From an uncultured Lachnospiraceae bacterium (lineage in GTDB: Bacteria; Bacillota; Clostridia; Lachnospirales; Lachnospiraceae), in NCBI GenBank assembly GCA_949948735.1, contig CATLGV010000016.1:1-64000 (forward strand): DNA of 64,000 bases. The letters run 5' to 3'. The notes under the pieces were generated by a model. The model ran no database searches and was not told the origin of the DNA. It saw only the letters and a list, made by a program, of their open reading frames with translations. The first letter of the stretch is position 1. Every line of letters starts with the position of its first letter. Position numbers and translations under genes: made by a program. This document shows positions 1 through 8,919 of the stretch, one piece after another.

Positions 1-81
1 CCCGTAGAAGTTGACGGGCAGAAAATTCAACGACTTACTATCCATTACAAGTTCATAGGGGCACTGGAAACCCTTGAATAA
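1..81 (+). CDS. C-terminal end of a large serine recombinase (partial)
   Basis: Frame 1 is open from the window edge to TAA at 79-81 and gives 26 residues: PVEVDGQKIQRLTIHYKF then IGALETLE. A closing block of the type (V/I)QR(L/V)xIHYxFIG is characteristic of the C-terminus of large serine recombinases of the Tn4451/TnpX and DUF4368 kind, which catalyse integration and excision of transposons and conjugative elements in Clostridia. The catalytic resolvase domain lies outside the window. In such elements the recombinase gene often sits at one end, reading towards the junction with host DNA. That fits here, because the sequence right after the stop is a gene fragment lacking a start. With only 26 residues the call rests on the motif and the context. 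Confidence 0.7.
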   Translation, partial: PVEVDGQKIQRLTIHYKFIGALETLE

Positions 82-1023
82 TGGATATTTTCTAAGTCAC
101 CTATTCCAACTATCCAACAGACGCTGGACAAAAGGGATGCCATTGAGCTTTGCTTTATTCTGGGGCTGTCGCTGGAGGATGCGGATTCTTTTGTCGCGCT
201 TGTCTCGGAGGAGGGGCTGCATTGGCGGAGCCCGGACGAGCTTGTATATATATTTGCATTAAAGCAGGGATTGGATTATGCCGGGGCCCGGGCGTTGGAG
301 CAGGAGCTGCGGGAATACCTTTTGGATATAAGCCCATCCACGATGCCTGCGGCGGACAGCTTTACGCCGGTGATTCGCGCGGAGGTTTCCTCGCTGGGGA
401 CAAGGGAAGAGCTGAAGGATTATCTGCGGGATGCGGCATCAAGGCTGGGGACATATCACAACAATGCGTACAGGCTTTTTATGGATATGCTGGAGACTCT
501 GGAACACCCTGTGGTTGATGAAGCTGAGGAAAGGGCAGCAATTTTTGCACCGGAAAAATTAACGCTTCAGGACATTGTTCGGGAATATTTTTATGAGGAC
601 AGTGTACTGCGTGCCCATGGGAAGGCACATGACGGAGAGGATAAGAGAAAGCTGCTTTCGCCGGAGCAGCAGCAGGTGCTTTCCGTTATTCAGAAAAACG
701 TAAGCGAGGGATGGCCGGATGAGGCGGTATTGGCAAAAATGAAATCACGGGATACGGATGTGACAAGAAAAACGTTAATTTTGTTGTTTCTTGCGACAGA
801 TCCCGGCCCGGAGGAGGATATGGAGGCGGAGCCCTCAAGGGAGGAGCTCTTTGAAGAACTGTACCAGCGTCTGAATGACATGCTGATGCAGTGCGGGTTT
901 ATGACCCTGGATCCCCGCTCTCCCTTTGACTGGCTGGTGTTGTATTGTATCTGTGTGGAGGATGTGCTGGACGTGGATGTACATATGAGAGCTGTTTTTC
1001 AGGAGATGTTTGGTGAGAGATAG
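82..1023 (+). pseudogene. 5'-truncated gene upstream of the kinase-NACHT gene; function unknown
   Basis: Frame 1 stays open from just after the recombinase stop to TAG at 1021-1023 (313 codons). No ATG or GTG lies in the first 190 bases, only a TTG at 271 without a ribosome binding site. From about 121 the translation looks like native protein (TLDKRDAIELCFILGLSLED...), reminiscent of the helical region after an HTH in XRE-like Lachnospiraceae proteins, though no HTH is left. The rest is acidic and helical and ends in a hydrophobic stretch (DWLVLYCICVEDVLDVDV) near residues 290-308. I infer that a mobile element inserted between about 85 and 125 and removed the 5' part. The gene ends 5 bp before the kinase-NACHT gene, so the two were probably co-transcribed. 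An internal start making a shortened protein cannot be excluded. Confidence 0.65.
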
Positions 1024-1028
1024 AAAAA

Positions 1029-4010
1029 ATGGATGATAGAAGGAAGCTTGAGCAGGGGACAGGGCTTGATTTTCCGGGAATGGTATGCAGAATCGATTCC
1101 TTTCTGGGAAAAGGCTCAAACGCGATTGTTTACACAGGCTCATATCCGGACGCACAGCTTCCCGAACTGAGACACAGGGTGCTCATTAAGGAGCTGTTTC
1201 CGTTTGATGCTCAAGGGCGAATCTACCGTGATTCGGAGGGAAATATATGCTGTGCGGCGGATGCTGAGCCGATGCTGGCGCTTCACCGCCTCAGCTTTCA
1301 ACGGGGGAATGAGGTTCATCTGAAGCTGCTGGAGACTTATCCCGAGGGTATCGACGCCAATATTAATACGTTTTCGTTGAATGGGACGCTATATTCTGTT
1401 CTTGGCTTTTCGGGCGGAAGAAGCCTTGCCGGGGAATTGGCGAACGCAAAAGCCGGACAGGCTCCACTGACAGGGCATGTATGCAGGCTTACCGGAGTAT
1501 TGAATGTATTGGAGGCCTTTCACCGGTCCGGTTTTCTGCATTTGGACATCAGTCCGGACAATATTCTTCTGATTGGGGAGGGGGATAAAGAGCGGATTTC
1601 TCTGATCGATTATAACAGTGTGCATTCGCTTACGGAAATCCGGCAGGGGGAAGCGGTTTATTACAGTGCCAAGGAAGGATTTACGGCGCCGGAGGTGCGT
1701 TTGGGACAGATTGAGACTGTCGGATATCCGGCGGATTTGTACGCCGTAACGGCCGTGTTTTATTATCTGCTCATGGGGAGGCGGCTGTCTGTGCTGGAGA
1801 CCGTTCGCGGACAGATACCGGATGTTTCGGGGGCTTTCTGTCTTGCGGGGATGCCCGATACCGTATGCGGTATGGTAAGGCAGATTTTAAGGCGGGGACT
1901 TGCATCCCTGCCGCGGCGCAGGTACCAGACGGCGGAGCAGATGCGGGAGGATATGGAGGAGCTTCGGGACCGGATTGAAGGGAAGGGTATCACTCACGCG
2001 GCTCTGTGGGAGACCGGCAGACGCAATATTCTTCGGGTAATCCGTGACAATCCTGCATTTCAATATGTCAGGGAGCGTGAGAAGATCTATCCGGTCATAG
2101 CGGAAACAAGTCAGAAAGAGGCGCTTGTTCTGGAGGAGCTGGTGAACAGATTGTTGTCTCCAAAAGGCACTTCAACGCTTCTTTTGGGAGGCGGCGGGGC
2201 AGGGAAGACGACGGCGCTGATGCGGGCGGCGTATTTGCAGCCGCAGGAATACAGCGGGACTTATCCGGCATTCACTTATTTGCCGTTATATGGATGGTCG
2301 GAGGGAAGACATACCTATATAAAAGACATGATTTTGGAAAGCCTGCGGTTTAAGCCGGATACGGAAAGCATGGAAATGGCAAGACATGAGCTGCTCAAGC
2401 TGTTGTCTGCTCCGATACAGACCCGTATGGGAGAGCGCCCACGGCTGGTTATTCTTTTGGACGGGCTGAATGAGGCCTCCGGAGATATCGGGATGCTTTT
2501 ACGGGAAATTGCGGAGCTGTCAGGGTTACGGGGGGTTCGTATTCTTGTGACAAGCAGAAGCGATATCGGAGAGCTCTCTTTTCAAAAAATGACGCTGAGG
2601 CCGTTGGAGCGGGAGGAGGTTCGCAAAATCCTCGGAGAGAACGGCGTACTGGCGCCGGAACAGGAAGCTTTGTTGGAGCTGCTTCGCTCGCCGATGATGC
2701 TTTCCATATATATCAGAGCGGTGTTAGAACGGGAGAAGCAGCTTTTTATTCAGTCCAGAGAGGAGCTGCTGAATAATTATTTCGCGGCAATTCTGGATAA
2801 GGAAATCAGGGAGCTGCCGGAGGCTTCCGGTGAACGCTGGCAGACGGAGGCGGCGCTGTTTTATGTATTGCCGGAGCTGGCAAGGCTTATTCACATAAAA
2901 GGACATGCGTTATCGGATAAAGAGCTGCTGCCGGTTTTGGAAAGCTGCTATCGACGCTTGCGAAAAAGGATGATACTTCGGGTGTTTCCGGAGTGGATTG
3001 GGCATCTTGGAGAGATTCGAGGAGCGGCGGCAGATGCGGAGGCGTGGTATGGGATAATGGTGCATCGGACACTCTGGAGAAGACTTGGCCTGATTGTTCG
3101 GGACGAACAGGGGAGATACCGCGTTGCACATCAGCTGTTTGAGGAATATCTGGTAGCGCTGCAAAGACGTTTTGGCGGAAAAATTATTCGCTGCGAGAGC
3201 GTCCGAATTTCGTTGATGGCGATATGCTGCGCGGCATGTGCCGTTGCGGCGTATCAAAGCATATATATTCCATATTTCAGTGTGGGACAGGAAGAAAAAA
3301 GACCGCAATACGATATAACTGCTTCAAGAGACGTTTTGGACGCCGCGTTTTCCGCGTATATCGTCTGTGCGGAGCAGTACGGGCGCTTTGTGGAGTTGAC
3401 AGACCTGATGGCAGAAGACGCATACGACAAAGACACGTATGACAGAGCCGTGTATAGCTGCCGTAAGGCGTTGGAAAGCACAGGGGCGATAAAAGCTTCT
3501 CAGGCGGAGAATTATTTGCAAAGACTGCATCGATTTGGAGAGGTTATGCCGTGGTCAAAGCAGCCGCTTGAGGAAGAGGCGTATCTGGAATTGATTGCGC
3601 TGCCGGAGAAGCGGGCGCAGGAGTATACGAATTATTTAAATATTTTGCTCAGAGCAGCGGAGGATGAAGACGCATGGTGTTTCTTTGACGGGGAGGACTA
3701 TGTTGAGAAGCTGACCCTGCTGCTGGAGGCGGATGCCCTGCTGCTTGGGAAATATTACAGCATGGTGGCGGCGCCGGAGCTTGCGGCGATGGAGCAGAGC
3801 TCCTCCGAAGAGGAGCGGCAAAGCTATCGCCTTTATATGAAGACCTATGCAATGGTACCCGGACAGAATCAGAAGACAAAGGAGGCGGTGGACGATGTTG
3901 AGGTTTATCGAGGAAACAGAAATGCTGCGCTGCGGGCGCTTTCCGGAAACGGATTGGTTACATATTTTGCTATTTCGGAGGAAACGGAGCAGGGTTATGA
4001 GGGAGAGTAA
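1029..4010 (+). CDS. Protein kinase-NACHT NTPase with transmembrane segment (STAND-type fusion)
   Basis: 993 aa. Residues about 20-315 form a Hanks-type kinase fold: glycine loop LGKGSNAIVY (26-35), candidate ATP lysine K54, catalytic loop HLDISPDN (171-178; D173, N178), DYN in place of DFG (194-196) and an APE motif (220-222). Residues about 380-720 carry a NACHT NTPase: Walker A GGGGAGKTT (387-395), Walker B VILLDGLNE (474-482), and a TSR motif (508-510). A hydrophobic segment at about 726-746 looks like a membrane span. It is followed by about 245 helical residues that would lie outside the cell if the ATPase is inside. NACHT proteins are oligomerising STAND switches used in immunity and signalling; joining one to an N-terminal kinase and an outside tail is unusual. 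The stop overlaps the lipoprotein start by 14 bp, implying coupled expression. Catalytic activity and the trigger are unknown. Confidence 0.85.
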   Translation: MDDRRKLEQGTGLDFPGMVCRIDSFLGKGSNAIVYTGSYPDAQLPELRHRVLIKELFPFDAQGRIYRDSEGNICCAADAEPMLALHRLSFQRGNEVHLKLLETYPEGIDANINTFSLNGTLYSVLGFSGGRSLAGELANAKAGQAPLTGHVCRLTGVLNVLEAFHRSGFLHLDISPDNILLIGEGDKERISLIDYNSVHSLTEIRQGEAVYYSAKEGFTAPEVRLGQIETVGYPADLYAVTAVFYYLLMGRRLSVLETVRGQIPDVSGAFCLAGMPDTVCGMVRQILRRGLASLPRRRYQTAEQMREDMEELRDRIEGKGITHAALWETGRRNILRVIRDNPAFQYVREREKIYPVIAETSQKEALVLEELVNRLLSPKGTSTLLLGGGGAGKTTALMRAAYLQPQEYSGTYPAFTYLPLYGWSEGRHTYIKDMILESLRFKPDTESMEMARHELLKLLSAPIQTRMGERPRLVILLDGLNEASGDIGMLLREIAELSGLRGVRILVTSRSDIGELSFQKMTLRPLEREEVRKILGENGVLAPEQEALLELLRSPMMLSIYIRAVLEREKQLFIQSREELLNNYFAAILDKEIRELPEASGERWQTEAALFYVLPELARLIHIKGHALSDKELLPVLESCYRRLRKRMILRVFPEWIGHLGEIRGAAADAEAWYGIMVHRTLWRRLGLIVRDEQGRYRVAHQLFEEYLVALQRRFGGKIIRCESVRISLMAICCAACAVAAYQSIYIPYFSVGQEEKRPQYDITASRDVLDAAFSAYIVCAEQYGRFVELTDLMAEDAYDKDTYDRAVYSCRKALESTGAIKASQAENYLQRLHRFGEVMPWSKQPLEEEAYLELIALPEKRAQEYTNYLNILLRAAEDEDAWCFFDGEDYVEKLTLLLEADALLLGKYYSMVAAPELAAMEQSSSEEERQSYRLYMKTYAMVPGQNQKTKEAVDDVEVYRGNRNAALRALSGNGLVTYFAISEETEQGYEGE

Positions 4011-5241
4011 ATTTATTAAAGATGCGGCAATATTGATGACGGCGGTGTTTCTGGCCTTGCAGGCAGCAGGCTGCGGCGCGGTGCAGGAGGCCTCCGAAGC
4101 TGTGGAAGAGACCGCCGGGGAGGCTTCAGGAGAGGCTTCCGCGGATATTTCCATGGATATATCCATGGCGTCGGAGCATCTGCTGACCGTATGGTATGAT
4201 TATCTGAAGGTACTGGATAAAATGTACGCCAGCCAGATATGGGCGTTGGATTATGTGGCGGATTATCTGGAGAGCGGCGACTGGAATGACCTTACGAAGG
4301 CGAGAACGGCATGCATCGCGTCAAGCAGGTATCTGACGGAGCTTTCTATGACGGAGGAGGATTTGACGGAGGAGGAGTATCGCCTGCTGGCCGATGCCGG
4401 GATTGATACCGGATATCAGACCATCACCTTTCAGTCCGTCGAGGGGGCTTTGGAGGAGGCACACAGGATTATCAGGGAACGGATGCTGGAGGGGCTTGAG
4501 AGCGAGGTGTTTGACAAAAATATGGTAGAGCTTCTGCGCAAAGAAGCGGCCGTGCGGCAGGAGTATATTTCCTGTATGTGCCGGTACACCGCGAATCAGA
4601 CCAACTACCTTTTTGTGACGCTTGAGGAAGCGGTGGATTCAGAAGCGGCGTGGACTTATGTGCAGGAGGCATATCCGGCGTTGTTTGAGGAGTATGGGGA
4701 ATGGATAGAGAGTGAAGCACAGCTGAAGGCGCTGGCAGACGCGTGTCTTGATGAATATGAGGATATTGTCCTGAAGCAGGCTGAACTGGTATCCATGCTG
4801 GAAGCGGATCTGTATCGAATGACGCAGATTATCCGGAATAACGACATAGAGGCTTTGCTGGAGGCAGCTTATCCGATGGAAAACCTGCCGGATTTGCTGC
4901 CGATGCCAGTCTGGTATAACCCCATGCAGACGGGGTACCTGAGCTTTACCTCGGCGCAGGACGGCAGTGTTGCCTATCCTGAGTCAGGGGACGAATTGGC
5001 AGATGTGATATATTCTATGTACATACAGGCTGAAAATGTGAGTGTGGAGGATATAACCACTTATCTGGCGTATGTGCAGAATGACGCGGAGCATGTCTGG
5101 AAGGCGCAGGAGGGCGATATATGGTACATTAAGATGCCCTCGTATAATGTGAGTATTGAGTGGGCAGAAAATACCGCGACAATACTCTTTAATGGAGCGG
5201 ATGTGACCTTTGCTCCCGACTGGTACATAGGATTGCAATAG
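3997..5241 (+). CDS. Lipoprotein of unknown function, partner of the kinase-NACHT protein
   Basis: 414 aa. The ATG at 3997 follows a purine-rich GGAGCAGGG and overlaps the end of the kinase-NACHT gene, so it is preferred over longer in-frame starts. The N-terminus is a lipoprotein signal: charged MRESKFIK, hydrophobic core, then lipobox LQAAGC with the acylated cysteine near residue 22. A short A/E/S-rich linker follows, then a mostly helical, acidic domain, with a C-terminal part richer in aromatic and beta-type residues. I recognise no family. Being anchored on the outer face of the membrane, it is placed to contact the outside tail of the kinase-NACHT protein encoded just upstream. That interaction is inferred only from gene overlap and topology. 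Confidence 0.8.
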   Translation: MRESKFIKDAAILMTAVFLALQAAGCGAVQEASEAVEETAGEASGEASADISMDISMASEHLLTVWYDYLKVLDKMYASQIWALDYVADYLESGDWNDLTKARTACIASSRYLTELSMTEEDLTEEEYRLLADAGIDTGYQTITFQSVEGALEEAHRIIRERMLEGLESEVFDKNMVELLRKEAAVRQEYISCMCRYTANQTNYLFVTLEEAVDSEAAWTYVQEAYPALFEEYGEWIESEAQLKALADACLDEYEDIVLKQAELVSMLEADLYRMTQIIRNNDIEALLEAAYPMENLPDLLPMPVWYNPMQTGYLSFTSAQDGSVAYPESGDELADVIYSMYIQAENVSVEDITTYLAYVQNDAEHVWKAQEGDIWYIKMPSYNVSIEWAENTATILFNGADVTFAPDWYIGLQ

Positions 5242-5254
5242 GAGGAATGGATGG

Positions 5255-7939
5255 ATGCTGGAAAAAGAATTGTTGTCCTTTGGTTCCGGAATACTGGCCT
5301 CTGTTTTTGCTAATGTGCTGGGAGACGGCGGGGAAAAGGCTGCCAGCGGCAGGAAAAAAAAGAAGCTGGAGCAGGATATACTTGATGATCTGGATTCCCG
5401 TGTAAGGGACTGTATGGTGCAGGAGCATGTACAAAGCTGGATATTTGAGCAGGAATATCACATCAAGCAGGCAGGCTGTATTTTTGGGGAGGAGGATAAA
5501 CAGCGCATTGTGGAAGCGTTTTTCCGGAAGCATCCGGAAATCAAAGCTGTTTACGGCAGCGAGACAGAGGCGGTCCTGTCGGGCTGTATGGACAGGATGA
5601 ACGACTGGGCAAACAGCATTTTGGATGAAGAGAGCAAGCTGATGCTGGCGGTCATAAGGAAGGACGGACTAAAGCGTGAAAATAATATCATTACGCAGAT
5701 AGATACCGGAAACAGGGAGCTTTTAAAGAGTATTCAGGAGCTTCAGGAGAAAAGCACCGCGGCACAGCCCGCAGCCGTGAGCGTCAGGGAAAAGAGGGAT
5801 GCCCGTGCAAGAGCGGCATATTATGACGAAATACAAAATCTGTACCGGATTCAAAATTACTGGATACGGACGAAGGGCGGTTGTTTTGTTGCGGAGCAGA
5901 GGTCGGGGATAATCCGGACCAGAGCGCTGGTGATTCCGGTTTGCCCGGAGACGGATGAGCTGTCTGTGGAGGATATCGGGGAGCTGTTGGAAATACTGGG
6001 CAGGGAGGGCGCTGCATATCAGTACATTCACATTGTGACAAACGGCGTTGTCGGTAAAACGTATGAGAAATTGTTTTCACCGTATGCGGATAAGATAGAA
6101 ATTTACAATGAGCGGGATATCATCCATGGCATAATGGATTTTACGGGATATTTGAACGATACGATTAACCAGTATAAAAGCAGCAGCCTGTATGAACACT
6201 ATATTGAAGTTTTGGATACGAATACGGGAGCGTCTCTGGAGGACAGCGCGCGGGCATTTTTGCAGGAGGAGGAGTATAACGCCTTTTTGATACTGGGAGA
6301 CTACGGCTGTGGAAAGACCTCCTTTCTGCTCAACTTCGCCTGTCGGCTGGCGGAGGAATACTGTCAGGAGGAAAACGGATACATTCCGCTTTTTATACCG
6401 CTAAAGGAATATGCCAAGGCTGTTAGCATGGAGAATCTGCTAATGGATCTCTTTGTGAACAAGTGCCAAATGGCCGGCGTCAGCATGGAGGCGTTTAAGC
6501 TGATGCTGAGGTATATGAAGTTTGTTTTATTGTTTGACGGCTTCGACGAGGTTGCCAAGCGGGTAAATTATGATGTAAAATTCGATATTTTTAACCAAAT
6601 ATGTCAATTCTGCGGTGAAAACACAAAAATAATTATCACCTGCAGGCCCAATTATTTTCAGGAAAACAGAGAGTATAAAAGGCTGATGGAGAACGCGCAT
6701 CTGCAGTTTGAGCCGAATGTAGAGAACAAGGCGTCGTTTTATGAGACCTATATTGCGGATTTGACGCCGGAGCAGATTCATCAGTACATCCTGTCGTATG
6801 AGCCGCTATTGAAAAAAGAGGAGGTAGATGTGTATGAGATGGAGGAATTAATCGCCCAGACACACGACCTGACGGACTTATCGCGACGACCGTTCCTGTT
6901 GAGTATTATTGTAAAGACGCTGCCGAAAATCATTTCCAATCTGGATGGGAAGCGCAGGGAGGATATAACAATAAACGCGGCGGAGCTGTATCGCAACTAT
7001 ACGGAGCTGTGGCTGGACAGGGAGAACGCAAAGGGAAAAGCCCTGATTCGAAAGGAGGACAAGCTGCAGTTCTGTATGCATATTGCCTACAAGATGTTTC
7101 GGGACGATATTCTGTCCATACATTTCTCGGACATGCCTGATGAGATTCGGGAGTACTTTCCCGATTTGCATCAGATGGATGAGATTGATTACTTCAGCCA
7201 TGATATTCAAAGCTGTTCTTTTATGAACTCGGAGGGGGATGGGAACTTTAAGTTTATCCACAAGTCGTTCATGGAGTATTTTGTCGCCTGCTTTATTGTC
7301 GGAAAGCTGCGCAAGGATGCCGCAGCGGGAGAAAACACGGCCTGTGAAGTGCTGTCAGGCCGGGACGTATCAACAGAAATCGCTTTGTTTATCAATGATA
7401 TATTATGTGGAGATACCGAATTGTACCAGAAGGTCATTGATATTCTGGAGGAGCAGGCTAATGCCGGGGAGGATATGCTTCGCCAGAATGCGATGACAAT
7501 CCTGTCCAAGATGCAATACGATATTGCGGAAAACATAGAGGATGGGGAATCCTATGCACGCAGTGATTTCAGCTATTCCACCATCGCAGACAGAATCATA
7601 TGCGGCGTGAACTTTTCGGGAGCGACCTTTTACAATGCCACTATAGAAGATGTGCAGTTTATCAAGTGTTGCTTTGACGGCGCCAATTTTCAAAAGGCCA
7701 GCCTGAAAAACGTCAATTTCTCCTATCAGTCCCTGGAATACGCGAATTTATCCTACAGTGTGGTGACACACTGCGACTTTACGCAAAGTATTTTGACAGG
7801 AGCGAAAATGTCCTATGCCCGTCTGCACGGAAATGATTTTATGCAGTGCGATATGTCGGAGACGGAGACGGACGGAATAAGATATAAGAATAATCACAAT
7901 TGTCGTACGGTAATAGGCGCTCCTTATGAGATGCGGTAG
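5255..7939 (+). CDS. NACHT NTPase with possible nuclease-like domain and pentapeptide repeats
   Basis: 894 aa. AGGAGG at 5240-5245 sits about 9 bp before the ATG. Residues 1-170 are helical. Residues about 185-300 resemble the Mrr-like restriction-endonuclease fold in pattern (strand, helix, strand VTNG, then IEIYNERDII), but the usual QxK is replaced by RxR (RTRALVIPV, 221-229), so nuclease activity is doubtful. The NACHT core has Walker A GDYGCGKTS (348-356), Walker B VLLFDGFDE (424-432) and sensor-like TCRPN (462-466). From about 775 to 868 there are pentapeptide repeats of the A(N/D)(L/F)xx type (FSGATF, FDGANF, YANLSY, LTGAKM), which form a right-handed beta helix. Bacterial NACHT proteins with variable sensor and effector ends are known anti-phage proteins. 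It follows the lipoprotein gene by 13 bp and so probably belongs to the same operon. Confidence 0.82.
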   Translation: MLEKELLSFGSGILASVFANVLGDGGEKAASGRKKKKLEQDILDDLDSRVRDCMVQEHVQSWIFEQEYHIKQAGCIFGEEDKQRIVEAFFRKHPEIKAVYGSETEAVLSGCMDRMNDWANSILDEESKLMLAVIRKDGLKRENNIITQIDTGNRELLKSIQELQEKSTAAQPAAVSVREKRDARARAAYYDEIQNLYRIQNYWIRTKGGCFVAEQRSGIIRTRALVIPVCPETDELSVEDIGELLEILGREGAAYQYIHIVTNGVVGKTYEKLFSPYADKIEIYNERDIIHGIMDFTGYLNDTINQYKSSSLYEHYIEVLDTNTGASLEDSARAFLQEEEYNAFLILGDYGCGKTSFLLNFACRLAEEYCQEENGYIPLFIPLKEYAKAVSMENLLMDLFVNKCQMAGVSMEAFKLMLRYMKFVLLFDGFDEVAKRVNYDVKFDIFNQICQFCGENTKIIITCRPNYFQENREYKRLMENAHLQFEPNVENKASFYETYIADLTPEQIHQYILSYEPLLKKEEVDVYEMEELIAQTHDLTDLSRRPFLLSIIVKTLPKIISNLDGKRREDITINAAELYRNYTELWLDRENAKGKALIRKEDKLQFCMHIAYKMFRDDILSIHFSDMPDEIREYFPDLHQMDEIDYFSHDIQSCSFMNSEGDGNFKFIHKSFMEYFVACFIVGKLRKDAAAGENTACEVLSGRDVSTEIALFINDILCGDTELYQKVIDILEEQANAGEDMLRQNAMTILSKMQYDIAENIEDGESYARSDFSYSTIADRIICGVNFSGATFYNATIEDVQFIKCCFDGANFQKASLKNVNFSYQSLEYANLSYSVVTHCDFTQSILTGAKMSYARLHGNDFMQCDMSETETDGIRYKNNHNCRTVIGAPYEMR

Positions 7940-7968
7940 AGCGGTCTGGTGTGATAATGAAGAAAAGG

Positions 7969-7998
7969 TTGCGTAGATTATAAGGAGTGCGGTATACT
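7969..7998 (+). promoter_or_regulatory. Candidate sigma-A promoter for the glycosyltransferase pair
   Basis: TTGCGT at 7969-7974 and TATACT at 7993-7998 are separated by 18 bp, just after the NACHT gene stops. Transcription would start near 8005, about 75 bases before the next gene. This suggests the glycan genes to the right are a separate unit from the NACHT cluster. Confidence 0.55.
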
Positions 7999-8081
7999 AT
8001 TTTAATGAGCAGCGCATCTGGCGGATGGACGCGCTTTGATACTATGTGAATAAACAGTATTTTGCAGGCGGGGGATTAGCG

Positions 8082-8900
8082 TTGATTATAGCGATAAATT
8101 ATGCGGACAAGAGCTTTCAAAAGGCACAGCGCCTGAATCTGGAAACGGCAAGGCAGTGGGGCGCGGACCGGACCATCGCCTATACGCCGGCAGATATGGA
8201 CGCGGCCTTCCGGGAAAAAAACAAAGAGATATTACGCATCAAAAAAGGAAACGGCTTATATCTTTGGAAGCCGTATTTTCTGAATAAGGCATATCAGGAG
8301 CTGGCGGAGGGGGATTACCTGATTTACACGGATGCGGGCTCCGTGTATGTGAACAGGATTCAGCATCTGATTGACTGTATGGAGCGGGAGGGACTGGACA
8401 TCATGGTGTTCTCCCTGCAGAATGAAATGTTGGAAAAGAAATATACGAAAAGGGACGCGTTTATTCTTTTGGACTGCGATAAGCCGGAATACACGGATAC
8501 GCCGCAGTCTGTCGGCGGATATGTGCTGCTGAAGAAGTCGGATTTTGTGGAGCGCTTTCTTGCGGAGGATCTGCGGTATGCGCAGGATGCGCGTGTGATT
8601 ACGGAGCAGGAGAATACGCAGGGAAAGCCGGACTATCCGGAGTTTATCGCGCACCGGCATGACCAGTCCGTGTGGTCGCTGATGGTGAAGAAATACGGGA
8701 TAAAGCGGTTCCGCGACCCGTCGCAGTTTGGCATGGTCAACCGGTATGAGCCGGACGTGGAGGCAAGAAGCACCTTTCCTCAGATTTTGGATTCGCACCG
8801 GATGAATGTCGGCTCCCTTGCGGCGCTGAGATGGAGAAGAAGCAGGGCAGGCAGGCTCCTGAATAAAGTGCGAAACAGGATAAAGAGATCAAAATGCTAA
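8082..8900 (+). CDS. Glycosyltransferase-like protein of surface polysaccharide synthesis
   Basis: 272 aa from a TTG at 8082 that follows GGGGGA at a good distance. A longer version from GTG at 8046 has no visible ribosome binding site. The protein starts IIAINYADKSFQKAQ and contains GLYLWKPYFLNKAY then DYLIYTDAGSVYVN, the signature of a family of glycan-cluster glycosyltransferase-like proteins with a GT-A-like D-x-G metal site. A basic C-terminus (RWRRSRAGRLLNKVRNRIKR) could bind the membrane surface. There is no signal peptide, so it should act in the cytoplasm. The next gene follows closely in the same direction. Donor and acceptor sugars are unknown. Confidence 0.65.
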   Translation: MIIAINYADKSFQKAQRLNLETARQWGADRTIAYTPADMDAAFREKNKEILRIKKGNGLYLWKPYFLNKAYQELAEGDYLIYTDAGSVYVNRIQHLIDCMEREGLDIMVFSLQNEMLEKKYTKRDAFILLDCDKPEYTDTPQSVGGYVLLKKSDFVERFLAEDLRYAQDARVITEQENTQGKPDYPEFIAHRHDQSVWSLMVKKYGIKRFRDPSQFGMVNRYEPDVEARSTFPQILDSHRMNVGSLAALRWRRSRAGRLLNKVRNRIKRSKC

Positions 8901-8919
8901 GAAAGGCGTGGTTATCGGA

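Noticed and set aside
150-518. Plus-strand frame overlapping the truncated gene
   Set aside because: It conflicts with the long frame 1 protein and is rich in G, A and C without domain features.
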